NCBI GenBank assembly: GCA_013816695.1
Contig: JACDDZ010000027.1
Span: forward strand, 1 to 12,674
DNA: 12,674 nucleotides
Direction of reading: 5' to 3'
DNA from: Gemmatimonadaceae bacterium
GTDB taxonomy: Bacteria > Gemmatimonadota > Gemmatimonadetes > Gemmatimonadales > Gemmatimonadaceae
Positions 6,373 through 12,674 of this stretch are shown piece after piece; positions within the stretch are counted from its first letter, which is position 1, and each line of letters starts with the position of its first letter. The translations under genes were made by a program, and so were the position numbers. The notes below the pieces were generated by a model that had not been told where the DNA came from, ran no database searches, and worked only from the letters and a program-made list of their open reading frames with translations.

Positions 6373-8199
6373 CTACTCGACCGTGACTGACTTGGCCAGG
6401 TTGCGCGGCTGATCGACATTTGATCCGCGCTTCACCGCGATGTAATACGCGAGCAGCTGCAACGGAACGGAGGCCAGGATGGGAGTGAGCATATCGACAG
6501 TTTCCGGAATCCTGAACTCGTAATCCAGCTTGCCTGCCAGCGCTTCCTCTTCCCGACTGGTAATCGCGATGACCCGTCCTTTCCGCGCTTTTACTTCCTG
6601 GACGTTCGAAGTGAGCTTCTCGAAAACAGCGTCATGTGGCGCGACAAACACAACCGGCATCATCTCATCGATAAGCGCAATGGGTCCATGCTTCATCTCT
6701 GCCGCCGGGTATCCCTCGGCGTGGATGTAGCTGATTTCCTTCAGCTTCAGCGCACCCTCGAGGGCAGTCGGAAAGTTGTAGCCGCGGCCGAGGTACAGGA
6801 AATTGGAAGCGCGCTTGAATTCCTCAGCGATGTCCTCGATATCCTGCGCGCGATCCAGGATACTTTGAATCTGCGTCGGGAGCTGGCGCATTGCCTGGAT
6901 GATTTCGCGGCCGCGGACGACAGACATGTCGCGAAGCCGGCCCAGCTTCAAGGTGAGGAGCAGCAGCGCCATCACCTGGCTCGTGAATGCCTTGGTTGAT
7001 GCCACGCCGATCTCAGGGCCGGCGTGCACATAGATCCCACCGTCGGACTCCCGTGCAATCGTAGATCCGACGACATTGACGATTCCGTAGGTACGCGCGC
7101 CGCGCTGCTTTGCCTCGCGCATGGCTGCGAGCGTGTCGGCAGTCTCCCCTGACTGCGAAATGACGATGCAAAGGGTCCTCGAATTCACGATCGGATTCCG
7201 GTAGCGGAATTCGGAAGCGTACTCCACTTCGACGGGAATCCGTGTCAACTCCTCGATCATGTGCTCGCCGATGAGCGCCGAGTGCCAGCTCGTACCGCAG
7301 GCCGTGATCACGATGTTGTCGATCGCAAGGAGCTGCTCGTCCGTCATGTTGAGGCCGCCCAGCTTTGATGTTCCCTCCTCCTCGAGGAGGCGGCCGCGCA
7401 TGCAGTTCTCTACCGTCTGCGGCTGCTCAAAAATTTCCTTGAGCATGAAATGTTCGTATCCACCGCGCTCGATCTGCTCGAGATCCCAGTCGATCTTGCT
7501 TACGTGCCGGCTCTGTTCCTCGGCGCGAAGATCGATGATGCGGTATCCATCACGATTGAGAACTGCGAGATCTCCATCATCGAGATAGATCACTTCACGG
7601 GTGTGGGCCAGGATAGCGGCAGCATCGGAGGCGACATAGTACTCCTTGTCGCCCAGTCCGATGAGCAGTGGGCTTCCCTTCCGTGCAGCGACAATCTTGT
7701 TGGAGTCCTCGCTCGAGACAACAGCAATTCCATAAGTGCCTTCGATTTTCGAGAGCGCATCCCGCACCGCATCTTCGAGATTTCCGTCGAAAGCTTCCTC
7801 GATGAGGTGGGCAAGAACTTCCGTGTCAGTCTCGGATACGAACTTGTGACCCAGGCCCTGAAGATGCGACCGAAGCGTGGTTGCGTTTTCGATGATGCCG
7901 TTGTGCACTACCGCGATATGACCTTTGCAGTCGACGTGCGGATGTGCATTGCATTCATTGGGCTGTCCATGCGTCGCCCAACGCGTGTGCGCGATGCCAA
8001 GGTTTCCGTGCACAGGAGTCGCCGCGATCGCGGCTTCCAGGCGGGAAATCTTGCCCGCTGCCTTTCTCGTTTCAACACCGCCGCCATTCATCACCGCGAC
8101 GCCAGCGGAGTCGTATCCGCGGTACTCGAGGCGCTTCAGCCCTTCTATAAGAAGTGGAGTTGCGCCCTTTTCTCCGATGTATCCAACGATTCCACACAT
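6373..8199 (-). CDS. glmS: Glutamine-fructose-6-phosphate aminotransferase (isomerizing)
   Basis: GlmS makes glucosamine-6-phosphate from fructose-6-phosphate and glutamine, the committed step to UDP-GlcNAc for peptidoglycan and lipid A. The protein has 608 residues, matching the family (E. coli 609). After Met1 removal, Cys2 (MCGIVGYIG) is the glutaminase nucleophile. RRLEYRGYDSAG-type residues (22-33), AHTRWATHG and CNAHPH complete the class II amidotransferase domain (1 to about 220). Two SIS domains follow, with TACGTSWHSA, SQSGETADT and STKAFTSQV in the first (about 285-430) and GRGYNFPTALEGALKLKE and EGYPAAEMKHGP in the second. The C-terminus PRNLAKSVTVE is the canonical GlmS tail that shields the ammonia channel. 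AAAGGGA lies upstream of the ATG. It directly follows glmM, its pathway partner, with a 66-nt gap; dtd begins 3 nt after its TAG. Confidence 0.98.
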   Translation of the reverse strand: MCGIVGYIGEKGATPLLIEGLKRLEYRGYDSAGVAVMNGGGVETRKAAGKISRLEAAIAATPVHGNLGIAHTRWATHGQPNECNAHPHVDCKGHIAVVHNGIIENATTLRSHLQGLGHKFVSETDTEVLAHLIEEAFDGNLEDAVRDALSKIEGTYGIAVVSSEDSNKIVAARKGSPLLIGLGDKEYYVASDAAAILAHTREVIYLDDGDLAVLNRDGYRIIDLRAEEQSRHVSKIDWDLEQIERGGYEHFMLKEIFEQPQTVENCMRGRLLEEEGTSKLGGLNMTDEQLLAIDNIVITACGTSWHSALIGEHMIEELTRIPVEVEYASEFRYRNPIVNSRTLCIVISQSGETADTLAAMREAKQRGARTYGIVNVVGSTIARESDGGIYVHAGPEIGVASTKAFTSQVMALLLLTLKLGRLRDMSVVRGREIIQAMRQLPTQIQSILDRAQDIEDIAEEFKRASNFLYLGRGYNFPTALEGALKLKEISYIHAEGYPAAEMKHGPIALIDEMMPVVFVAPHDAVFEKLTSNVQEVKARKGRVIAITSREEEALAGKLDYEFRIPETVDMLTPILASVPLQLLAYYIAVKRGSNVDQPRNLAKSVTVE

Positions 8200-8265
8200 G
8201 CCGTCTATCCCTTTAAAGCCCGCCTGAGCGGGAGTCTATTGGCCAACCTCATCCAGCGTGTGAAT
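8200..8265 (-). promoter_or_regulatory. glmM-glmS intercistronic leader with small hairpin
   Basis: This 66-nt gap between the glmM stop and the glmS ATG contains, on the transcribed strand, a perfect 5-bp GC hairpin (CCCGC-TCAG-GCGGG, 8232-8219), immediately followed by CTTTAAAGGGA, which includes the glmS ribosome site and the self-complementary octamer CTTTAAAG (8211-8218). The hairpin has no T-run, so it is a poor intrinsic terminator. It could be an mRNA processing or stabilising element. The gap is too short for a glmS ribozyme. Confidence 0.3.
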
Positions 8266-9654
8266 CTAGCCAGCGAGCGCGTCGAGCGGCGCGCGGCATT
8301 CGGCGATCAGCTGCTTCGCCTCGGATTCCGTGGGTGCCTCGGCTATTACTCGCACAATTGGTTCCGTTCCGGATGGGCGGACGTGAACCCACCTGTCCGG
8401 CCAGGTAAGGCGGAGCCCATCCTGGGTATCGGCTTCAGCTTTAGGGAAGGCCTTTCGCATTGAAGCGTAAACGCTATCCAGAGGCGCCTTGGGACGGTCG
8501 AGCTTGTCCTTGACGATCGCGTAGCGGGGATAGGAGTCCACTATCGCCGAAAGGGTACGCTTCTCCTGAAGCAGAAGCTGAAGCATGATCGCGGCACCTA
8601 CCGGGGCATCCCGGCCGAGGTGCATTTCAGTCAGGATCACGCCGCCATTGCCTTCACCGCCGATAGGTGCACCCTCGCTCCGCATCCTGGTTGCAACGTT
8701 CACTTCACCCACCGGAGCACGAACCACTTTTCGGCCCGCCTCTTCAGCTATGTCGTCTACAATCCGGCTGGTCGAGAGGTTGGTGACTATTGGACCTTCG
8801 CGGTGCTGGAGGACGACTTTGGAGGCAAGAGCCAGGGTGTAGTCCTCCCCAATCGCTCGCCCCTTTTCCGAGACAAGCGCCAGCCGGTCAACATCCGGAT
8901 CGACAGCAAACCCAATGTCAGATCCTGACTTTTTGACCAGGTCCTCCAGCTCTCCCAGATTTTCGGGAATCGGCTCCGGCGAGCGCGGGAATTTTCCGTC
9001 CATCTCGAGATTGATGGCGGTGACGTTGCAACCCAGCTCCTCCAGGAGGCGAGGCATGAACGCGCCGCCAGCGCCTCGAACGCAGTCAAGCGCGACCTTG
9101 AACTTCCGTGCACGAATTCCCTTCACATCGAGGAAAGGGAGCTTGAGGATCTGCCGAATGTGGAATTCGGTGGCGTCTGAAACGGAGGTGGTAGTCCCCA
9201 GCTTGTCCCAGGTGGCGCGGGGGATGACGCCTTCGACAATGGCACGCATCGCGGCGGATTCGGCGGGATCCAGAAATAGTCCCGTCGGAGATATGAATTT
9301 CAGCGCATTCCACTCGATAGGGTTGTGACTGGCAGTGATTGCAAGTCCGCCGGCCGCGTGATGGTGCTCGACAGCCAGCTGAATGGTTGGCGTTGGAGCC
9401 ATGCCCACGTCGATTACGTCGCACCCTACAGACTCCAGCGCGGAAAGCACAACTCTCTGAAACAACTGGCCGGAAACACGGCTGTCGCGGCCAACAACTA
9501 ACCTGGCCGTCTCCTTACCATCTGCTCGCGCCTGCTGAAGCGCCCATGCACCGAAGCCGGACGCAAACTGCGCGATGATTTCAGGAGTCAGGCCGTCGCC
9601 TACACGACCGCGGACTCCCGACACACTTACCATCAACTTTTCAAAGGCCATCAT
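8266..9654 (-). CDS. glmM: Phosphoglucosamine mutase (phosphohexomutase family)
   Basis: This 462-residue alpha-D-phosphohexomutase most likely converts glucosamine-6-P to glucosamine-1-P in the cytoplasm, the step after GlmS. The four family motifs are intact and in order: the phosphoserine loop TASHNP (107-112, Ser109), the Mg-binding loop DPDVDR (252-257), the sugar loop GGEGNGG (332-338) and the phosphate-binding loop RPSGTEP (426-432). The GEGNGG loop is closer to the archaeal-type GlmM/phosphomannomutase branch than to the GEQSG form of proteobacterial GlmM, so sequence alone leaves phosphomannomutase or phosphoglucomutase activity open. The adjacent glmS argues for GlmM. It starts at the tandem ATGs at 9654/9651 with GGGATAG upstream. 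It is the first gene of the minus-strand block and is divergent from the metB-type gene across 49 nt. Confidence 0.88.
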   Translation of the reverse strand: MMAFEKLMVSVSGVRGRVGDGLTPEIIAQFASGFGAWALQQARADGKETARLVVGRDSRVSGQLFQRVVLSALESVGCDVIDVGMAPTPTIQLAVEHHHAAGGLAITASHNPIEWNALKFISPTGLFLDPAESAAMRAIVEGVIPRATWDKLGTTTSVSDATEFHIRQILKLPFLDVKGIRARKFKVALDCVRGAGGAFMPRLLEELGCNVTAINLEMDGKFPRSPEPIPENLGELEDLVKKSGSDIGFAVDPDVDRLALVSEKGRAIGEDYTLALASKVVLQHREGPIVTNLSTSRIVDDIAEEAGRKVVRAPVGEVNVATRMRSEGAPIGGEGNGGVILTEMHLGRDAPVGAAIMLQLLLQEKRTLSAIVDSYPRYAIVKDKLDRPKAPLDSVYASMRKAFPKAEADTQDGLRLTWPDRWVHVRPSGTEPIVRVIAEAPTESEAKQLIAECRAPLDALAG

Positions 9655-9703
9655 GTAATCTATCCCAATCGGCTATTTTTGATTTCCTCGTTTCCCATCC
9701 GCA
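9655..9703. promoter_or_regulatory. Divergent glmM / metB-type intergenic region with candidate promoter element
   Basis: These 49 nt separate two divergent start codons and must hold, or lie next to, promoters for both transcription units. On the plus strand, TATTTTTG at 9674-9681 matches the TAnnTTTG minus-7 element known from Bacteroidetes-type promoters. It would place transcription start about 15 nt before the metB-type ATG, consistent with that gene's missing ribosome site. On the minus strand, GGGATAG precedes the glmM ATG as a plausible ribosome site. No clear minus-35 boxes are visible, so promoter assignment is tentative. Confidence 0.3.
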
Positions 9704-10867
9704 ATGACCCGAGTTTTTGACGAAGATCTGAACGCCGGACTAGGCACCCGCGCCATTCACGCCGGCCAGCGGCCGGACCTCGCGTCCGGCGCAATCATGA
9801 CCCCCGTTTACCTCACCTCGACCTACGTCCAGGAAGAACTGGGCAAAAACAAAGGCTACGAATACGCTCGTGGCAAGAATCCCACCCGGCAGGCACTGGA
9901 ACGGAATGTGGCCTCACTCGAAGGTGGAGTGCACGGGTTTGCATTCTCGAGCGGGATGGGCTGCCTCGACTCCATAATGAAGCTGTTCAAGTCCGGGGAT
10001 CACATAGTCTGCGGCGAAAACGTCTATGGCGGAAGCTTCCGGCTCTTCGACAAGATCCTCCAGAACTTCGGACTGACGTTTACTTACGTCGACGCGCGCG
10101 ATCCGCAAAAGGTCGAGGACGCCTGCAGGAAAAACACAGTCGCGATTCTCGTGGAAACGCCGACGAATCCCCTGATGCGTCTCACTGATTTGTCGGCCGT
10201 CTCTGCAATTGCAAAGAAGGCCAACGCACTTCTCATCGTCGACAATACCTTCGCGACGCCCGTTCTGCAGCAGCCGTTCAAGCATGGCGCCGATATTATC
10301 TATCACTCGACCACGAAATACCTGAACGGGCACAGTGACATGATCGGCGGGATCGCGATCGTCAAGGACGACACGCTCGCCGACAGGCTCCAGTTCATCC
10401 AGAACGCCGCGGGAGCCGTGCCGGGTCCGTTCGACTCCTGGCTAGCCCTGCGTGGCACCAAGACACTTCACCTGCGCATGGAGCGTCATTGCCAGAACGC
10501 CGGACGAGTGGCGAAGTGGCTCGTTGATAAGCTAGGAGCGGAGAATGTCATTTATCCCGGTCTTGAATCCCATCCGCAGCACGCGTTGGCCAAGCGGCAG
10601 ATGAGCGGATTCGGTGGAATGATTTCCGTCGAGACGGGCAGCAAGGCTCGGGCAAATGAAATTCTCTCCAGGGCTCGCGTTTTTTCGCTCGCTGAGTCCC
10701 TTGGGGGCGTCGAAAGTCTCATCAGCCACCCTGCATCGATGACCCACGCGTCGGTTGAGATTGATCGTCGTTCCCAGCTGGGTATCACCGAAGGATTGAT
10801 TCGTCTCTCCTGCGGTGTTGAAGACGTAGAGGACCTCCTGTCCGATCTCGAGTCAGCGTTCGCATGA
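9704..10867 (+). CDS. metB: Cys/Met-metabolism PLP enzyme, cystathionine gamma-synthase-like
   Basis: This is a 387-residue fold-type I PLP enzyme of the trans-sulfuration family. Such enzymes join activated homoserine with cysteine to form cystathionine (gamma-synthase), or cleave cystathionine (gamma-lyase). Visible motifs are YEYARGKNPTR (52-62, Tyr and Arg contacting PLP phosphate from the partner subunit), FSSGMG (81-86, cofactor phosphate loop), ETPTNP (151-156), VDNTFATP (179-186, Asp180 binding the pyridine N), HSTTKYLNGHSD with Schiff-base Lys205, and ESLGGVESL (331-339). Gamma-synthase and gamma-lyase cannot be separated reliably from these, and no other methionine genes flank it; the symbol is therefore provisional. 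The ATG at 9704 has no purine-rich ribosome site (upstream is TTTCCCATCCGCA), so initiation may be on a short or leaderless transcript. Its stop overlaps purD in an ATGA junction. Confidence 0.88.
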   Translation: MTRVFDEDLNAGLGTRAIHAGQRPDLASGAIMTPVYLTSTYVQEELGKNKGYEYARGKNPTRQALERNVASLEGGVHGFAFSSGMGCLDSIMKLFKSGDHIVCGENVYGGSFRLFDKILQNFGLTFTYVDARDPQKVEDACRKNTVAILVETPTNPLMRLTDLSAVSAIAKKANALLIVDNTFATPVLQQPFKHGADIIYHSTTKYLNGHSDMIGGIAIVKDDTLADRLQFIQNAAGAVPGPFDSWLALRGTKTLHLRMERHCQNAGRVAKWLVDKLGAENVIYPGLESHPQHALAKRQMSGFGGMISVETGSKARANEILSRARVFSLAESLGGVESLISHPASMTHASVEIDRRSQLGITEGLIRLSCGVEDVEDLLSDLESAFA

Positions 10868-12153
10868 AAGTTCTGGTCGTCGGTGGAGGCGGACGCGAGC
10901 ATGCTCTCGTCTGGAAATTCCTCCAGGACGACCCGTCCTGCGAAATCCTGGCTGCGCCGGGTAATGCCGGAATCGCGCAAATAGCGCGATGCATTCCCGT
11001 CCCGGCGACTGACGTAGAAGAACTGCTGAAACTGGCGCAGGTTGAGGCTGTGGATTTCACAGTGGTCGGTCCGGAAGGCCCCCTCGCCGCCGGCATCGTC
11101 GATGAATTCCGCAAAGCGGGACTCGCAATCTTCGGCCCCACGCGGGACGCCGCGCGCATTGAAACGTCCAAGCGTTTCGCGAAGGAGCTCATGCTCGCCA
11201 ATGGAATTCCCACCGCGAAAGCAAGCTTCCACTCTTCCATTGACTCGGCAAAAACAGCAGTTCGTGAGGCTGGGATTCCTGTGGTGATCAAGGCATCCGG
11301 GCTTGCTGGCGGAAAGGGTGTGGTAGTCGCGCAAAGCACGGAAGAAGCAGAGACAGCAGTGGAGTCAATGCTGGGTGACAGGGTCTTCGATCAGGCGGGC
11401 AGCGAGATACTCGTCGAGGAATTCATGTCCGGCGAGGAACTGTCGGTCTTCGTAGTCACCGACGGTGAGAACTTCGTGATGCTTCCCGCTGCACAGGATC
11501 ACAAGCGGTTACTCGACGGCGATAGCGGACCAAACACCGGCGGCATGGGGTCATACTCGCCCGTGTCGCTCGCAACGAAGCCAGCACTCAGGAAAATCGC
11601 TGACACGATCATCGTGCCGACCCTGTCTGCCATGAAAGCGGCGGGCTCTCCTTTTACGGGACTGCTGTACGTGGGAGTGATGCTTACGCCGTCCGGTCCG
11701 AGGGTGGTTGAGTTCAACTGTCGTTTCGGAGACCCTGAGACTGAAACGATCCTGCCCCGGCTCGAGTCGAACTTGCTTCCCTATATCCAGGCCGTAGCTG
11801 AGGGTAAGAGCCTGGAAGGCTTCGATGAAATGGAGTGCAAGCCCGGACACGCGGTGACAATGGTGCTGGCGGCGGGCGGATACCCGGCGAGGCCACGCCT
11901 TGGTGATCCGATTCAGTTCATTGCCCCACCTCCCGGCATGCACGTTTTCCACTCAGGTACGGCGCTCGCGGCTGACTCCGGGAACTTTGTCACCTCAGGC
12001 GGCCGGGTGCTCGCTCTCACATGCGTTGCGCCTTCCCTTCCGCAGGCGATCGTCCGCGTCCGTGAGTTCGCAGAACGAATTCACTTTGACGGGAAACAAT
12101 TTCGCCGCGATATCGGCTACAGGGAGTTGGAGAGAATTGCCCGAGCTACCTGA
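10864..12153 (+). CDS. purD: Phosphoribosylamine-glycine ligase (GARS)
   Basis: PurD performs the second step of de novo purine synthesis: ATP + glycine + phosphoribosylamine to glycinamide ribonucleotide. It has 429 residues, the usual size for a stand-alone bacterial PurD. It has the N-terminal GGGGREHAL (7-15) and GNAGIA (33-38), then VVGPEGPLAAG (67-77). The ATP-grasp domain (about 101-290) has SKRFAKELM (102-110), KASGLAGGKGV (143-153), EEFMSGEELSVF (185-196), QDHKRLLDGDSGPNTGGMGSY (211-231) and the metal-binding EFNCRFGDPETE (283-294). The C-terminal domain begins PGHAVTMVLAAGGYP. Its ATG overlaps the preceding stop by 4 nt, with no strong ribosome site, which suggests translational coupling. 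No other purine genes are nearby. Its last 17 nt overlap the mutM start. Confidence 0.98.
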   Translation: MKVLVVGGGGREHALVWKFLQDDPSCEILAAPGNAGIAQIARCIPVPATDVEELLKLAQVEAVDFTVVGPEGPLAAGIVDEFRKAGLAIFGPTRDAARIETSKRFAKELMLANGIPTAKASFHSSIDSAKTAVREAGIPVVIKASGLAGGKGVVVAQSTEEAETAVESMLGDRVFDQAGSEILVEEFMSGEELSVFVVTDGENFVMLPAAQDHKRLLDGDSGPNTGGMGSYSPVSLATKPALRKIADTIIVPTLSAMKAAGSPFTGLLYVGVMLTPSGPRVVEFNCRFGDPETETILPRLESNLLPYIQAVAEGKSLEGFDEMECKPGHAVTMVLAAGGYPARPRLGDPIQFIAPPPGMHVFHSGTALAADSGNFVTSGGRVLALTCVAPSLPQAIVRVREFAERIHFDGKQFRRDIGYRELERIARAT

Positions 12154-12674
12154 GACAGAAACGATGGCCCGTCAGCTCGACGCTGCGGTGTCGGGCAGGA
12201 CGATCGAACGCGTTACAGTGAGGAAGGGCGATGTAATTCGCGAAGTCTCCCAGGCGACTTTCAAGCGACGGCTAACGGGGGCGCGCTTTCTTCGTTCCTG
12301 GCGCCGGGCGAAGCTGGTCATATCTGACCTGAGCACGGGTGATCGAATACTTATGCAGCCCCGCTTTACAGGCGCATGGACAATCGATAACGGAAAGCTC
12401 GACCAGGCAGCGTTCAAGTACTCGACGCTCGCTCTTTTTCTCGATGACGGACGCGCTGTTCACTACTGCGACACCCGCCGGCTCGGCACTGTTGCCCTGA
12501 TGAACCAGAGGCGCTTCGAGGAGTACACTGGAGCGCTTGGAATAGAGCCACTTGACCGTTCCTTTACCGCAGCCCATCTATCCGGTGTCTTTCGTTCAAC
12601 ACACCAGGCGGTGAAGCGCGCACTGATGGATCAGAAAAAAATTGTGGGCGTTGGAAATATCTATGCGAACGAGG
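12137..12674 (+). CDS. mutM: Formamidopyrimidine-DNA glycosylase, partial at 3' end
   Basis: This is a bifunctional base-excision-repair glycosylase/AP lyase removing 8-oxoguanine and formamidopyrimidines. The first 179 residues are visible; the C-terminal zinc finger lies beyond the window. Translation from the TTG at 12137 yields PELPETET directly after the initiator. This is the essential N-terminus: Pro2 is the Schiff-base nucleophile and Glu3 acts with it, so the start is fixed by function. AGGGAG (12121-12126) and GGAGAG (12129-12134) lie upstream as ribosome sites, inside purD, which it overlaps by 17 nt. Other landmarks are RRAKLVI with the catalytic-site Lys59, CDTRRLG (111-117, DNA-intercalating Arg region) and VGVGNIYANE (170-179) of the helix-two-turn-helix domain. 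Residues F77 and L116 occupy positions that are Met and Phe in E. coli MutM. A Nei-type paralogue is less likely given the intact PELPETET and GVGNIYANE. Confidence 0.93.
   Translation, partial: MPELPETETMARQLDAAVSGRTIERVTVRKGDVIREVSQATFKRRLTGARFLRSWRRAKLVISDLSTGDRILMQPRFTGAWTIDNGKLDQAAFKYSTLALFLDDGRAVHYCDTRRLGTVALMNQRRFEEYTGALGIEPLDRSFTAAHLSGVFRSTHQAVKRALMDQKKIVGVGNIYANE

Noticed and set aside
8200..8265. Possible glmS ribozyme upstream of glmS
   Set aside because: The gap is only 66 nt, far shorter than the known ribozyme, and glmM coding sequence begins immediately beyond it; no ribozyme core seen.
7450..8463. Long plus-strand open frame (337 codons) antisense to glmS and the glmM 3' end
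   Set aside because: It lies opposite the fully conserved glmS and glmM coding sequences, crosses their intergenic gap and encodes no recognisable motif; it is a codon-bias shadow.

Overview
The window is a densely coded stretch of a Gram-negative (diderm) bacterial chromosome of moderately high GC content (high 50s percent by eye). It has no RNA genes, mobile elements or CRISPR arrays. The outer-membrane barrel protein, the Kdo-kinase-like protein and the heptosyltransferase-like protein imply LPS. The style (GTG/TTG starts, many 4-nt overlaps, weak Shine-Dalgarno sites, an FNRVEGL-type barrel protein) reminds me of Gemmatimonadota or a neighbouring FCB-group lineage. That placement is an inference at about 0.5 confidence.

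Layout. (1) 1-2014, minus: the first 671 residues of a large signal-peptide-bearing outer-membrane beta-barrel protein that runs off the left edge. (2) 2015-5348, plus: a three-gene cotranscribed block of trpE, a KdkA-like Kdo kinase and a GT9 heptosyltransferase-like gene, with both junctions overlapping by 4 nt. (3) 9654-5329, minus: glmM, glmS, dtd and maf, tightly packed; dtd and maf each begin 3 nt after the preceding stop codon. This block converges on block 2 with a 20-nt overlap of the 3' ends. (4) 9704-12674, plus: a cystathionine gamma-synthase-type gene, purD and mutM (cut by the right edge), each overlapping the next.

How the genes fit together. GlmS and GlmM are consecutive steps from fructose-6-P to glucosamine-1-P, the route to UDP-GlcNAc for peptidoglycan and lipid A. 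The KdkA-like kinase and the GT9 enzyme probably act on the LPS inner core, so two separate blocks feed the envelope. Dtd and Maf are housekeeping quality-control enzymes (D-aminoacyl-tRNA proofreading, nucleotide-pool sanitising), and MutM repairs oxidised guanine. TrpE, the MetB-type enzyme and PurD are amino-acid and purine biosynthesis genes without their usual pathway partners beside them (no trpG, no other met or pur genes visible).

I found no convincing undescribed system. The points most worth checking are the apparent CTG start of dtd, the LPS-core pair locked behind trpE, the adjoining divergent start codons at 2014/2015, and the partial barrel protein with two Cys-Cys pairs.
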